Below are positions 7,789-15,940 of a DNA stretch of 47,258 nucleotides, piece after piece. Source of the stretch: an uncultured Clostridium sp. (GTDB lineage Bacteria > Cyanobacteriota > Vampirovibrionia > Gastranaerophilales > Gastranaerophilaceae). The position numbers were made by a program, and so were the translations under genes. Within the stretch, counting starts at the first letter, position 1, and every line of letters starts with the position of its first letter. The stretch is from the NCBI GenBank assembly GCA_905212085.1, contig CAJMDF010000013.1, positions 1 through 47,258 on the forward strand. The letters are read 5' to 3'. The notes under the pieces were generated by a model, which worked only from the letters and a program-made list of their open reading frames with translations, did no database searches and was not told the DNA's origin.

Positions 7789-9168
7789 ATGATTACAGAT
7801 ATGACAAAAGGGAACCCCCTAAAACATATACTATTATTCTCTGTGCCACTTTTAATAGGTAACATTTTTCAACAATTATACAATATAGCAGATCTTGTAA
7901 TTGTCGGAAGAACCTTAGGGGTAGAATCTTTTGCAGCAGTCGGAGCTGTAGCACCGTTATTTTTCTTAATTACATTCATTATTGTAGGACTAACAAACGG
8001 TTTTGCAGTAGTAACAGGTCAAAGATTCGGTGCTAAAGATATTCAAGGAGTTCGAAATTCTGTTGTCATATCTACAATTTTAAGCGTAATTGTAACTTTT
8101 ATTTTCTCAACTATTTTTGCATTTTCCATGAATTATGTTTTAAAATGGATGAATGTACCTGATAATATTTATCATAACGCTTTTTGGTACGTTGAAATTA
8201 TCATAATCGGTTTAATTGCGACCACTATGTATAATATGTTATCAAGTATTATTAGAGCTTTAGGGGATAGCAAAACTCCTTTATACTTTTTAATTATTGC
8301 ATCAATAATAAATATCATCTTAGCTTTAGTATTTATAATCGTTTTTCACATGGGAGTACCTGGGTCTGCTGTTGCAGTAATTCTATCTCAAGCAATTTCT
8401 GTATTATTATGTGTAATTTTTATAAAATATAAATTTCCGATTTTAAGGATTCATAGACATGAATGGTTAATAAAACTGGATAAAGATTTCTACGATTCAG
8501 CATACGAACATTTAAGAGTAGGTGTTCCTATGGCTGTGCAATTTTCTATAATCGGTCTGAGTGTATTGGTTATCCAAAGTGTATGCAATTCTTTCGGATC
8601 AAATGTAATTGCGGCATTTACAGCAGCATTGAGAATTGAACAAATTGCGACGATGCCTATGATGTCATTTGGGGTAGCACTGGCTGCGTATGTTGCACAA
8701 AATTTTGGAGCACACAAATTCAAAAGAATACGATTAGGCGTTATCAAAACATCTACAATTAACATTATCCTAAGTATCGTTATGGCCTTTGTAATGAGAA
8801 TTTGGGGGACAGATATTATCGGAGCATTTATTGGCACTGCGACAAAAGAAATTATTGATATCGCGCACAGGTATTTGCTAATAAGTACAATATTTTATTT
8901 CTTCCTCGGTCAAATTTTCATATACAGAAACGCATTACAAGGTATGGGAGAAACAATTTTCCCATTATTAGCTTGTATTGCAGAACTTGTAATGAGAATA
9001 TTTGCAGCTGTATTCCTTGCAATAAAGTTTGGATATGTCGGAATATTCTATGCCGGTCCAATTGCTTGGATTAGCGCATCGGCTATAATGTTTTTCGGAT
9101 ATTTTGGAAGCATTAAACATATTATTTATAAAGTTAAAAATAAATTACATAGCTACTTGCAAAGTTAA
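7789..9168 (+). CDS. MATE family multidrug/cation efflux transporter
   Basis: A 459-residue integral membrane protein with about twelve hydrophobic segments. It opens ITDMTKGNPLKHILLFSVPLLIGNIFQQLYNIADLVIVG, the conserved first helix pair of NorM/DinF-type MATE transporters, and contains the repeat-half motifs RALGDSKTP and NALQGMGET that mark the two pseudo-symmetric halves. Members exchange Na+ or H+ for cationic drugs, flavins or cell-envelope lipids at the inner membrane. Length is normal for the family. The ATG at 7789 has AAGGT 8 nt upstream; an earlier ATG at 7781 opens a three-codon frame that overlaps it. The gene stands alone between the tRNA and enolase. Confidence 0.93.
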   Translation: MITDMTKGNPLKHILLFSVPLLIGNIFQQLYNIADLVIVGRTLGVESFAAVGAVAPLFFLITFIIVGLTNGFAVVTGQRFGAKDIQGVRNSVVISTILSVIVTFIFSTIFAFSMNYVLKWMNVPDNIYHNAFWYVEIIIIGLIATTMYNMLSSIIRALGDSKTPLYFLIIASIINIILALVFIIVFHMGVPGSAVAVILSQAISVLLCVIFIKYKFPILRIHRHEWLIKLDKDFYDSAYEHLRVGVPMAVQFSIIGLSVLVIQSVCNSFGSNVIAAFTAALRIEQIATMPMMSFGVALAAYVAQNFGAHKFKRIRLGVIKTSTINIILSIVMAFVMRIWGTDIIGAFIGTATKEIIDIAHRYLLISTIFYFFLGQIFIYRNALQGMGETIFPLLACIAELVMRIFAAVFLAIKFGYVGIFYAGPIAWISASAIMFFGYFGSIKHIIYKVKNKLHSYLQS

Positions 9169-9268
9169 AAGATTTATGAAAAGATTATCACAAGGTCAAA
9201 AAGAGTGTAAAATGTCTTTATAAATATATTTGAGATTTATAAAGACAGATAAAAATAGGAGGCAAAAT

Positions 9269-10552
9269 ATGTCAACATTTATAGAAGATATTTACGCAAG
9301 ACAAATATTAGATTCTCGCGGAAATCCAACAGTAGAAGTAGATGTAAAACTTACAAACGGGGTAAAAGGCCGTGCTGCAGTCCCATCAGGAGCTTCTACC
9401 GGAATTTTTGAAGCTTTGGAATTACGCGATGGCGATAAATCAAAATACATGGGAAAAAGCGTTCAAAAAGCTGTTGATAATGTTAATAATATAATTGCAC
9501 CCGAACTTATAGGAGAAAAAGCTTCTCACCAAAAAGAAATAGACACATTCATGATTGACATGGACGGAACTGAAAATAAATCAAAACTCGGTGCAAATGC
9601 AATTTTAGGTGTATCTCTTGCAGTTGCGAAAGCAGCATCAAAAGCTTACGGTATGGCGTTATACAGATACTTAGGCGGGATTAATGCTTTAACTTTACCT
9701 GTACCTATGATGAATATTATTAATGGCGGCGCTCATGCTGATAATAATATTGATTTTCAGGAGTTCATGATAGCACCTGTCGGAGCTGAAAGTTTTTCAC
9801 ATGCAATTGAAATGGGATGTAATGTTTTCCATACTTTAAAAAGTGTTTTGAAAAATAAAGGAATGGCAACATCTGTAGGTGATGAAGGCGGATTTGCTCC
9901 AAATCTTGGCTCTAACGCTGAAGGAATTGAAGTAATCTTAGAAGCTATTGATAAAGCGGGTTATAACACTAATCAAATAAAAATTTGTCTTGATGTTGCA
10001 TCATCAGAATTCTATGAAAACGGAAAATATAACCTGAAAGGTGAGGGCAAATCATTTGACAATAAAGAAATGACAGACTTTTTAGAAGAATGGGTTAAAA
10101 AATATCCGATAATTTCTATAGAAGACGGTATGGCAGAACAGGATTGGGAAGGCTGGGAAATGCTTACTCAACGTATAGGCAATCACTGTCAGCTTGTTGG
10201 AGATGATTTATTCGTAACAAATACAAGACGTTTAGCAGATGGTATCAAACGCAATGTTGCAAATTCAATTTTGATAAAAGTAAACCAAATAGGAACATTA
10301 TCAGAAACATTAGATGCAATATCAATGGCACATGCTGCAGGCTATACAACAATTATTTCACACAGATCAGGTGAAACAGAAGATACATTTATAGCAGATC
10401 TTGCAGTAGCTGTAAACAGCGGTCAAATTAAAACAGGATCAGCTTCAAGATCTGACAGAATGGCTAAATATAATCAGCTTTTAAGAATTGAACAAAAACT
10501 CGGATCTGCCGCTAAATACTTAGGACTACAAGCATTTAACGGTCAAAAATAA
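9269..10552 (+). CDS. eno: Enolase (phosphopyruvate hydratase)
   Basis: The 427-residue protein is a full-length enolase, converting 2-phosphoglycerate to phosphoenolpyruvate in glycolysis. It shows IYARQILDSRGNPTVEVD at the start, AVPSGASTG, VPMMNIINGGAHADN, the metal and acid residues in GDEGGFAPN, SIEDGMAEQDW and VGDDLFVTN, the catalytic Lys in LIKVNQIGTLSET, and the signature SHRSGETED. I placed the start at ATG 9269 because TAGGAGG precedes it by 6 nt; the frame is open upstream to 9230, but that extension lacks family similarity. A strong terminator follows. Confidence 0.98.
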   Translation: MSTFIEDIYARQILDSRGNPTVEVDVKLTNGVKGRAAVPSGASTGIFEALELRDGDKSKYMGKSVQKAVDNVNNIIAPELIGEKASHQKEIDTFMIDMDGTENKSKLGANAILGVSLAVAKAASKAYGMALYRYLGGINALTLPVPMMNIINGGAHADNNIDFQEFMIAPVGAESFSHAIEMGCNVFHTLKSVLKNKGMATSVGDEGGFAPNLGSNAEGIEVILEAIDKAGYNTNQIKICLDVASSEFYENGKYNLKGEGKSFDNKEMTDFLEEWVKKYPIISIEDGMAEQDWEGWEMLTQRIGNHCQLVGDDLFVTNTRRLADGIKRNVANSILIKVNQIGTLSETLDAISMAHAAGYTTIISHRSGETEDTFIADLAVAVNSGQIKTGSASRSDRMAKYNQLLRIEQKLGSAAKYLGLQAFNGQK

Positions 10553-10569
10553 AAATAATTCAATATAAA

Positions 10570-10603
10570 AACAAGCTCCAAGATTATTTGGAGCTTGTTT
10601 TTT
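10570..10603. terminator. Bidirectional terminator after enolase
   Basis: A perfect 12-bp stem (AACAAGCTCCAA and its complement) with a 6-nt loop is followed by a T-run and preceded by A residues. It serves enolase and the convergent prepilin gene. Confidence 0.92.
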
Positions 10604-10610
10604 AGAAAAA

Positions 10611-11354
10611 TTAATCTGTTTCTCCGATATTATACTCAGTATATTCTAGTTTATCCATACCGCTAAGAATATTTTTTAAACTTTTTCCACCGGGCTGATT
10701 AGATAAATTTGGCGAAATTTTATCTTTATATACTACTAGTTCATAAACATCACGACCAAACTGATTTGGTAAACTTGGTCCATTTACATCAAAATCAATA
10801 TACGCACAATTATATAACATTTTAGTAACTAATTCGGTATTTCCGTCTTTATCTTTTATACAATTATAATCCGAATCTCTTTTACAATCTGTAGAAGTCC
10901 TTTCACAAGATGTCAACTGGTTTACTGCAATTAAAGAACCATCATTCAAAATTATTTTTGAATTTGAAAGATTTGTGCCCATTGTAGCTCCTGTGGTATC
11001 ATCTTTCCTTCTTGTTGCGTATTTTACTGAATAATAAAATTTTTCACATCCGGTATCATTTTTTTTAGTACATACCATTGAACCATTAAAATATTTTGCA
11101 AAAGCTTGAACAACCTCTGCACTTGTTTTAGTAGGATCAAATAAAAAAGTATTATCACCAACAACATCATTTTCTTTCTGTGCTAAAGAAACAGCATTTT
11201 GAATATTAGAATAAACTCTTTTTGTCCTTACAATTAACTCTTTATCTCTATACTTTTGAATTAAAGAAGGCATAGTCATAGCTGCAACTACACCAATAAT
11301 ACCAAGTGTTATTAAAACTTCTGCAAGAGTAAAAGCATTTATGTGATGTTTCAT
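10611..11354 (-). CDS. Type IV prepilin-like / pseudopilin protein
   Basis: A 247-residue protein with a short leader, then FTLAEVLITLGIIGVVAAM, the class III signal segment cleaved and N-methylated by prepilin peptidase. Residue -1 is Ala instead of the usual Gly; the +5 Glu is present. The body holds several Cys and ends with DFDVNGPSLPNQFGRDVYELVVY, a D-x-NG...GrD-x pattern that recurs in pseudopilin-like proteins of this lineage and may bind a metal. It is probably assembled in a type IV pilus or type II secretion-like fibre, but no assembly genes are in the window. Its -10 box lies 6 nt before ATG, so the mRNA may be leaderless. A C10 tract sits upstream. Confidence 0.85.
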   Translation of the reverse strand: MKHHINAFTLAEVLITLGIIGVVAAMTMPSLIQKYRDKELIVRTKRVYSNIQNAVSLAQKENDVVGDNTFLFDPTKTSAEVVQAFAKYFNGSMVCTKKNDTGCEKFYYSVKYATRRKDDTTGATMGTNLSNSKIILNDGSLIAVNQLTSCERTSTDCKRDSDYNCIKDKDGNTELVTKMLYNCAYIDFDVNGPSLPNQFGRDVYELVVYKDKISPNLSNQPGGKSLKNILSGMDKLEYTEYNIGETD

Positions 11355-11360
11355 ATCACC

Positions 11361-11389
11361 AATATAACACTTTTTTCTTTTTTTATCAA
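11361..11389 (-). promoter_or_regulatory. Promoter of prepilin gene, predicted leaderless
   Basis: On the minus strand TTGATA (11384-11389), exactly 17 nt and TATATT (11361-11366) lie 6 nt before the ATG at 11354. Initiation would fall at or next to the start codon. The GGTGAT between -10 and ATG is too close to serve as a ribosome site. Confidence 0.7.
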
Positions 11390-11424
11390 TCCCCCAAAAA
11401 GCAAGCAGGAAAGCTGTTAAATCG

Positions 11425-11434
11425 CCCCCCCCCC
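11425..11434. repeat. C10 homopolymer tract
   Basis: Ten consecutive C residues in an otherwise AT-rich spacer, 36 bp upstream of the prepilin -35 box. Tracts of this length are prone to slippage and are used for phase variation in other bacteria. Here that is only a possibility. Confidence 0.8.
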
Positions 11435-11530
11435 GACTTTTCTATACAATAAATCTCTTTCCATTCTAAAGCTCCTTTTATGTTTGTACTTAATTATTTT
11501 AACATATATTTTAGGGATTTTCAATAAAAC

Positions 11531-11567
11531 AAAAAAAATGACTCTTTAAATATAAAGCGTCATTTCC
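11531..11567 (-). terminator. Intrinsic terminator of EF-hand gene
   Basis: On the minus strand the stem GGAAATGAC-GCTTTA pairs with TAAAG-AGTCATTT, followed by a run of eight T. Confidence 0.82.
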
Positions 11568-11611
11568 TTTCCAAATGTATCGTTACTAAGTTTAGTGTGT
11601 GTAATATAGGT

Positions 11612-12160
11612 CTATGAATCACTGCTTGATTTATACTTATAACTTAATAAGCTATATGTATCAGAAGATGATGAACTGCTATCTCCGTAAAAAACTGACA
11701 TATCAGTTGCTCGACGATTATTGAATTCATCTTCAACTTCCATTCGCGCACAATTTACATCATAAGCTGAAATTTCAGCACTTGTAATTCTTCCGTCATG
11801 ATTTGTATCCATTTCATCAAAATGCTCAAGAATTTTTGTCATTGTACTTTCTGATAACCCGCTTGAGCCTGACGCATATAACTGAGTTAATTCAGCTTTG
11901 GTCAATCCTTGAGTAGAAATTGTATTTGAAAGATTATTCATTTCCTCAGCTGTAATTATTCCGTCACCATCTTTATCAATAGATGAAAAATTTGTTTGCA
12001 AATATGATGCAAAAGATTGATTCAAAACATTATAATTAGAAGTTTTAGTTCTTGCCTCTGTTATGTTATCTAAAGTCAAACCGTTTGGATATTGTGATGC
12101 AAGGTATGAATATGTATTAGTCAAACCTGCATAAACTCCTGAAAGTATATTATTAGTCAT
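11612..12160 (-). CDS. EF-hand calcium-binding protein
   Basis: A 182-residue protein with two canonical EF-hand loops: DKDGDGIITAEE at residues 62-73 and DTNHDGRITSAE at 118-129. Both have acidic or Asn ligands at positions 1, 3 and 5 and Glu at 12. The N-terminal 50 residues are polar and lack a signal peptide. The C-terminus carries a Ser-run (SSSSSS) and ends in Ser/Lys/Tyr. Two intact loops 56 residues apart suggest a real Ca2+ sensor or buffer. GAGGG precedes the start. A TTTGTAACAT element lies about 100 bp upstream, in the spacer shared with the divergent small gene at 12351. Confidence 0.8.
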   Translation of the reverse strand: MTNNILSGVYAGLTNTYSYLASQYPNGLTLDNITEARTKTSNYNVLNQSFASYLQTNFSSIDKDGDGIITAEEMNNLSNTISTQGLTKAELTQLYASGSSGLSESTMTKILEHFDEMDTNHDGRITSAEISAYDVNCARMEVEDEFNNRRATDMSVFYGDSSSSSSDTYSLLSYKYKSSSDS

Positions 12161-12248
12161 ACTACGCCCTCATTCTACTTACTTTATTTTTTATGTTAAT
12201 GATTTTTTCTGCAAAGTCAAACCTCTATTTGAATGAATTTTACAGATA

Positions 12249-12269
12249 TTTGTAAAAATATGTTACAAA
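12249..12269. promoter_or_regulatory. Palindrome containing the TTTGTWACAT element
   Basis: TTTGTAA and TTACAAA, separated by 7 nt, form a perfect 21-bp interrupted palindrome. It lies between the divergent EF-hand gene and the small gene at 12351, 82 bp before the latter's start. Bases 12260-12269 are one of five window copies of TTTGTWACAT. Confidence 0.55.
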
Positions 12270-12350
12270 CACATTTAAAATCCTAAAGTTTTTCCAAAAA
12301 ACAACCGATAAAAAATTTGTTGATAGATTGTTAATAAGGAGTGTGTACTC

Positions 12351-12578
12351 ATGGATGAAGAAAAAAAAGTTATGGATATGGAAGATCTTATGTTGGATTA
12401 CGGAGAAATGACAAGTTTTGATTTTGATTCACTTGATTACAAACAAGTAAGAGAGTTGCAAAAAGTAACAGACAGTGAATATTCAAATCAGCCTTATCCG
12501 TTTAAATATGGAAATTTTGATTTAGTTGATATGATTCATGCATTTATCACACAATATCAAAAGAAAGAAAATGCATAA
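12351..12578 (+). CDS. Small acidic hypothetical protein
   Basis: A 75-residue protein that is strongly acidic in its first half (MDEEKK, DMEDLMLDYGEM, FDFDSLDY) and ends in a helix with QYQKKEN. No domain is recognised. The start is supported by AAGGAG 8 nt upstream. It is followed 51 bp downstream by another small gene on the same strand with its own ribosome site, so the two probably form an operon. A TTTGTWACAT element lies 82 bp before its start. Confidence 0.72.
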   Translation: MDEEKKVMDMEDLMLDYGEMTSFDFDSLDYKQVRELQKVTDSEYSNQPYPFKYGNFDLVDMIHAFITQYQKKENA

Positions 12579-12629
12579 CTGTTGATTAAAAAAAATTGTG
12601 TATCTTAGAAATATATTGGAGTGTAGCAT

Positions 12630-12842
12630 ATGAATGACAAAGAATTATTCGAAAACAATTGTTTGCCTCTATTTTGGCTGGAAGATGAAGAGCATTTTGA
12701 ACAGCCTGCTCCTCAAAGAAAAGATTTGCAAACACTGCTTGCAGAATTAGAAGATATTAAAAACCGAATAGATGACATCAGTGCAAGAGAATGGCATCTT
12801 GCAAAACTTGTGAAATTTCACAAAGAGGGCTTTGCCCGATAA
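12630..12842 (+). CDS. Small hypothetical protein with coiled-coil-like helix
   Basis: A 70-residue protein. Residues 1-28 are acidic and aromatic (LFWLEDEEHFEQP). Residues 30-65 form a charged amphipathic helix (LQTLLAELEDIKNRIDDISAREW) that could be a coiled coil. No family is recognised. GGAGTG stands 7 nt before the ATG. It is probably co-transcribed with the preceding small acidic protein and ends before a strong terminator. Confidence 0.68.
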   Translation: MNDKELFENNCLPLFWLEDEEHFEQPAPQRKDLQTLLAELEDIKNRIDDISAREWHLAKLVKFHKEGFAR

Positions 12843-12909
12843 GCAAAACTCTGCTGTTAAGAACAGCTGCCGAGATTTGGGATAGCAAAACTTTTTGACA
12901 ATACATAAC

Positions 12910-12938
12910 ATCGTTGAACATTTTCAACGATTTTTTTT
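12910..12938. terminator. Intrinsic terminator
   Basis: A perfect 9-bp stem (ATCGTTGAA/TTCAACGAT, 4-nt loop) is followed by eight T. It ends the small-gene pair and lies next to the end of the convergent TolC-like gene. A smaller hairpin, GCTGTT/AACAGC, lies just upstream of it. Confidence 0.88.
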
Positions 12939-12952
12939 ATGCAAAATTTTGA

Positions 12953-14218
12953 TTACAAATCATCTAATGAATCTTCATCCAACAAAATATCATGTCCCAT
13001 ATTATGGATTAAATCCAAATATGCATTGTAATATACCTGCATTGCGCTAATATATTCGTTTAAAATTTCCTGATGAGAATTTTCAATAATGAACAAATTC
13101 AATAACTGGGTATCACCTTTTGCATAACGTTGCTCTGACATTTTTAAAATTTTATCAGATTCTTTTAAAATATCTTTGTAATACCCCATATTTTCTTTTG
13201 CGTATTTGAATTGGTTGTAATCTTCTTTTAGGGCAAATTTTAATTTATTTTCAAAAGAAACCTTATCAATTTTAGCTCTTTCAAGAATAATTTTAGCTCG
13301 ATTTACCTCAGGTCTGTATGAATAAAATACAGGTAAATCTAAATAACCACCTGCATATCCGCCGTGTAGAACACCATCACCTGAAAATGCATAACCGCCA
13401 ATTACAGTTATATCAGGTATAACTTTGTGCCTTGCAACAGCTAATTCTTTTTCAGATTTATCTATATTATCATAAGCTATTCTAATAGAATAACTATATT
13501 TCATAGCTACTTCTTCAATAGTTTCATACTCAGGTAATTGAATATTCAATAGTGATATATGATCTTGGAACAATGAACTTTCACGAGTATCATACATTAC
13601 ATCAGTATCTTTTAAATTCAAAACTTTGTTAAAATTGAATTGAGAATATAGTAAATTAGCTTTTGCTTTGTTCAAAGAAACCAATTGTTTTTTATATTTT
13701 ATGTCTGATTGTAATTTTTCAATTTCGTAATTTTTAGAATTTTTGGGCTTGTTTTCTGCAAGCAATTTCATATTCTTAAAAAGTTCTTCTCTCTGTTGCA
13801 AAATCGCTACAACTGATTTCATATATACAACATCAAAATAAGCTTCCATAACTTCGAGTTTTAAATTCAACTCTTCCTGTCTTATTTGATTTTCAATCAA
13901 TTTCATATTAGCAATTGCAGCTTTTTTACGAACACCTCTTTTAGAAATTTCTAAAGGAATAGCAATACCTGCTTGACTTGCATTTGTTTTTCCAACAGGT
14001 CCCATTAAAATTGTTGATTGAAGCTGTGGATTTTTAAGCGCATTTGCCATTTTAACTTCTTGTTCTAAAACCGCAATTTCTTTGCGTTTAGCTTGCAAAG
14101 CCAAATTGTGCTGCAAGGCTAATTTCACAGCATCATTTGCTGAAATTTTTATTATTTCAGCTTGAGAGGGCAAACTTACAACTATTATCGTTAATAATAG
14201 AAAAAAGAACTTTTTCAT
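12953..14218 (-). CDS. TolC-family outer-membrane efflux protein
   Basis: A 421-residue protein with a Sec signal peptide (MKKFFFLLLTIIVVSLPSQA). Two repeated halves each carry the ALKNPQL / VIPDITVIGGYAF type beta-segment and long alpha-helical hairpins, as in CusC/CzcC/TolC outer-membrane factors that form trimeric tunnels for RND or ABC efflux and type I secretion. The length is normal. No inner-membrane pump or membrane-fusion protein is adjacent, so partners must be encoded elsewhere. No Shine-Dalgarno is visible; TATTAT stands 8 nt before the ATG, so translation may be leaderless. Its presence shows the organism has an outer membrane. Confidence 0.88.
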   Translation of the reverse strand: MKKFFFLLLTIIVVSLPSQAEIIKISANDAVKLALQHNLALQAKRKEIAVLEQEVKMANALKNPQLQSTILMGPVGKTNASQAGIAIPLEISKRGVRKKAAIANMKLIENQIRQEELNLKLEVMEAYFDVVYMKSVVAILQQREELFKNMKLLAENKPKNSKNYEIEKLQSDIKYKKQLVSLNKAKANLLYSQFNFNKVLNLKDTDVMYDTRESSLFQDHISLLNIQLPEYETIEEVAMKYSYSIRIAYDNIDKSEKELAVARHKVIPDITVIGGYAFSGDGVLHGGYAGGYLDLPVFYSYRPEVNRAKIILERAKIDKVSFENKLKFALKEDYNQFKYAKENMGYYKDILKESDKILKMSEQRYAKGDTQLLNLFIIENSHQEILNEYISAMQVYYNAYLDLIHNMGHDILLDEDSLDDL

Positions 14219-14264
14219 ACAAATACATAATACAATAAAAATAAGATTTTTAAAAATAAAAATT

Positions 14265-14284
14265 AAGGCGGAAATAAATCCGCC
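14265..14284 (-). terminator. Terminator of Cys-rich small gene
   Basis: On the minus strand GGCGGA-TTTATT-TCCGCC is followed by a T-rich stretch. It lies between the Cys-rich gene and the TolC-like gene and separates their transcripts. Confidence 0.68.
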
Positions 14285-14325
14285 TCAAAAATACCGTTAC
14301 ATTTTCGTATGTTATGTAACAAGAA

Positions 14326-14538
14326 TTATACGGGGTTGGTATTAGGTCTGCCAGCAACGTTTATCAAAATATCAATAACTTTAGGCATTTGACACTTAAA
14401 AGAGTAATGCCCGTTTTTTAAAGAACATTTAGTACAGTCACATTTTATTGCATAACATTCTAATGCCTGCTCTGTCCAACTTTGTGTAATAGATTCCGAA
14501 ATCTCCCCATTATTTTGCGGATAAAAAACTTCCTCCAT
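14326..14538 (-). CDS. Small cysteine-rich hypothetical protein
   Basis: A 70-residue protein with five Cys in 24 residues: ECYAIKCDCTKCSLKNGHYSFKC, spacing C-x5-C-x-C-x2-C-x10-C. The pattern fits a zinc or iron-sulfur site rather than disulfides, since there is no signal peptide. The C-terminus, MPKVIDILINVAGRP, is hydrophobic and may form a helix. The start is backed by AGGAGT 5 nt upstream. The family is not recognised. A GTTACAT...ATGTAAC inverted repeat (14296-14320) lies just after the stop. Confidence 0.7.
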   Translation of the reverse strand: MEEVFYPQNNGEISESITQSWTEQALECYAIKCDCTKCSLKNGHYSFKCQMPKVIDILINVAGRPNTNPV

Positions 14539-14682
14539 AAGCCACTCCTAAAAGATATAACTAACCCATTTATATTTTAACCTGATAACAACTCTATTTA
14601 ATCCTTTATTTAATGTATATTGAAAAGATTATTTTGACTAATATAAAAAAATAATATATCATTAAATAAATTGGAGTTATGT

Positions 14683-15378
14683 ATGAAAAAATTTATAATA
14701 TCATTTTTATGCTTACTTGCTTTTTCAACAAGCACTTTTGCTGTATCTGATAAAGAAATTATACAAGAGCAAACTATACAAAACAGAATAAATGATATTG
14801 GCACACAAATTTTAAATGCAAACAAAATTAAAGGGCACATTATATTTGTCTATGATAAAGAAGCAAAAGATTCTTTACTAAAAATGGACACAACAGTCAC
14901 TAGCAGACAAATTATAATGTTCCGAGAATACTATAAATTTATCGCCGATGATAATGAACTTGCAGCTTATCTTTCAAGAGAAATTGCCAGATCGTCAAGA
15001 ACCTTTGACGGCATGGGCAATGGCTGGCTTACAGGGGTGCAAATAAAAGCAGCTCCGAAAAAATTTGAACTCGTATCAGATAAAAGAGCCGTAGATTATA
15101 TGGTAAATGCAGGTTATAACCCAATTGCACTTATTACATTCATAAATAAAGCATACCCACAACACTATCAAGATTTAGTTTCAAATAAAAACCTAACATC
15201 TAAAAGATTAGCTCATATTTATGAATATATTTATACAAAATATCCGTACTTCCTTGCAAATAACGAATATCTTGAAAATCCGCATTATCAAAACTTTTTA
15301 TTGAATTCTGTAGACAACAGACGCTTATTTGAAGAAAAAATTAAAACTAATTCAAAGGAAAAGTTAAAATATGAATAG
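14683..15378 (+). CDS. Exported M48-like zincin that has lost its HExxH motif
   Basis: A 231-residue protein with a signal peptide (residues 1-20, cut after FA). It resembles M48 metallopeptidases. FREYYKFIADDNELAAYLSREIARS aligns with the family helix that ends in AHEIAHV, and ELVSDKRAVDYMVNAGYNP aligns with the ExxxD helix and AGYdP motif. The zinc motif HExxH reads R99-E-I-A-R103, so both His ligands are gone while Glu129 and Asp133 of ExxxD remain. It is thus probably a catalytically dead periplasmic scaffold or inhibitor. I chose ATG 14683 because TTGGAGTT precedes it; the TTG at 14671 is part of that site. It overlaps the next gene by 8 nt. Confidence 0.7.
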   Translation: MKKFIISFLCLLAFSTSTFAVSDKEIIQEQTIQNRINDIGTQILNANKIKGHIIFVYDKEAKDSLLKMDTTVTSRQIIMFREYYKFIADDNELAAYLSREIARSSRTFDGMGNGWLTGVQIKAAPKKFELVSDKRAVDYMVNAGYNPIALITFINKAYPQHYQDLVSNKNLTSKRLAHIYEYIYTKYPYFLANNEYLENPHYQNFLLNSVDNRRLFEEKIKTNSKEKLKYE

Positions 15379-15940
15379 AATTATAAATCTTTTGACAGTT
15401 TTATTTTTAATCACCTCACCCTGCTATGCAGAAATAATGGAGGATGAATTTGTCAATTCAACATTAAAAAATATACCGATTGAAAAACCGAAAACTCATA
15501 CAAAATACAATTACGAAAGCACAAAATGCATACCTATAAAATTGCACATAACAGAAAATATCAAAAACGAAAATCATATCTATGAAGGTCAGTCTGTAAC
15601 TTTCAAAGTAATTGAAGATGTTGTATACAACAATGAAACTGTAATAAAACAAGGCACAATTGTCCCAGCAAGAGTTGAGACAATTATCGCAAGCGGAATG
15701 AACGGTATTCCTGCAAGTATAATTTTTGGTGATTTCAAATTCGAAAACATTGATAAAAACAAAATCGATTATACCTATGAACGTTTCGGACAAGACAGAA
15801 GTCTATGGGTATACCCACTAAAATGGGCTTTAACAATTCTTCCCCCAACAGGTTCTTTGACAAACTTTATAAAAGGCGGTCATGCCAGACTGAAAACTAA
15901 TAAGATAATACAACTTAATTATTATCCTGAGTGGATTTAA
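15371..15940 (+). CDS. Exported hypothetical protein, coupled to the M48-like gene
   Basis: A 189-residue protein with a signal peptide (MNRIINLLTVLFLITSPCYA). The mature part is beta-rich: HIYEGQSVTFKVIEDV, then KQGTIVPARVETIIASGMNGIPASIIFGDF, a GT-x-V-x-A-R-V pattern like that of periplasmic beta-barrel modules where a value is made or set. No named family is recognised. Its start overlaps the M48-like gene by 8 nt, so the two are translationally coupled and may act together at the envelope. Its last 26 nt overlap the convergent engB gene, leaving no terminator. Confidence 0.72.
   Translation: MNRIINLLTVLFLITSPCYAEIMEDEFVNSTLKNIPIEKPKTHTKYNYESTKCIPIKLHITENIKNENHIYEGQSVTFKVIEDVVYNNETVIKQGTIVPARVETIIASGMNGIPASIIFGDFKFENIDKNKIDYTYERFGQDRSLWVYPLKWALTILPPTGSLTNFIKGGHARLKTNKIIQLNYYPEWI

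Noticed and set aside
9230..9268. 13-residue extension of enolase
   Set aside because: Enolases begin near the STFIEDIYARQI segment, and TAGGAGG lies just before ATG 9269.
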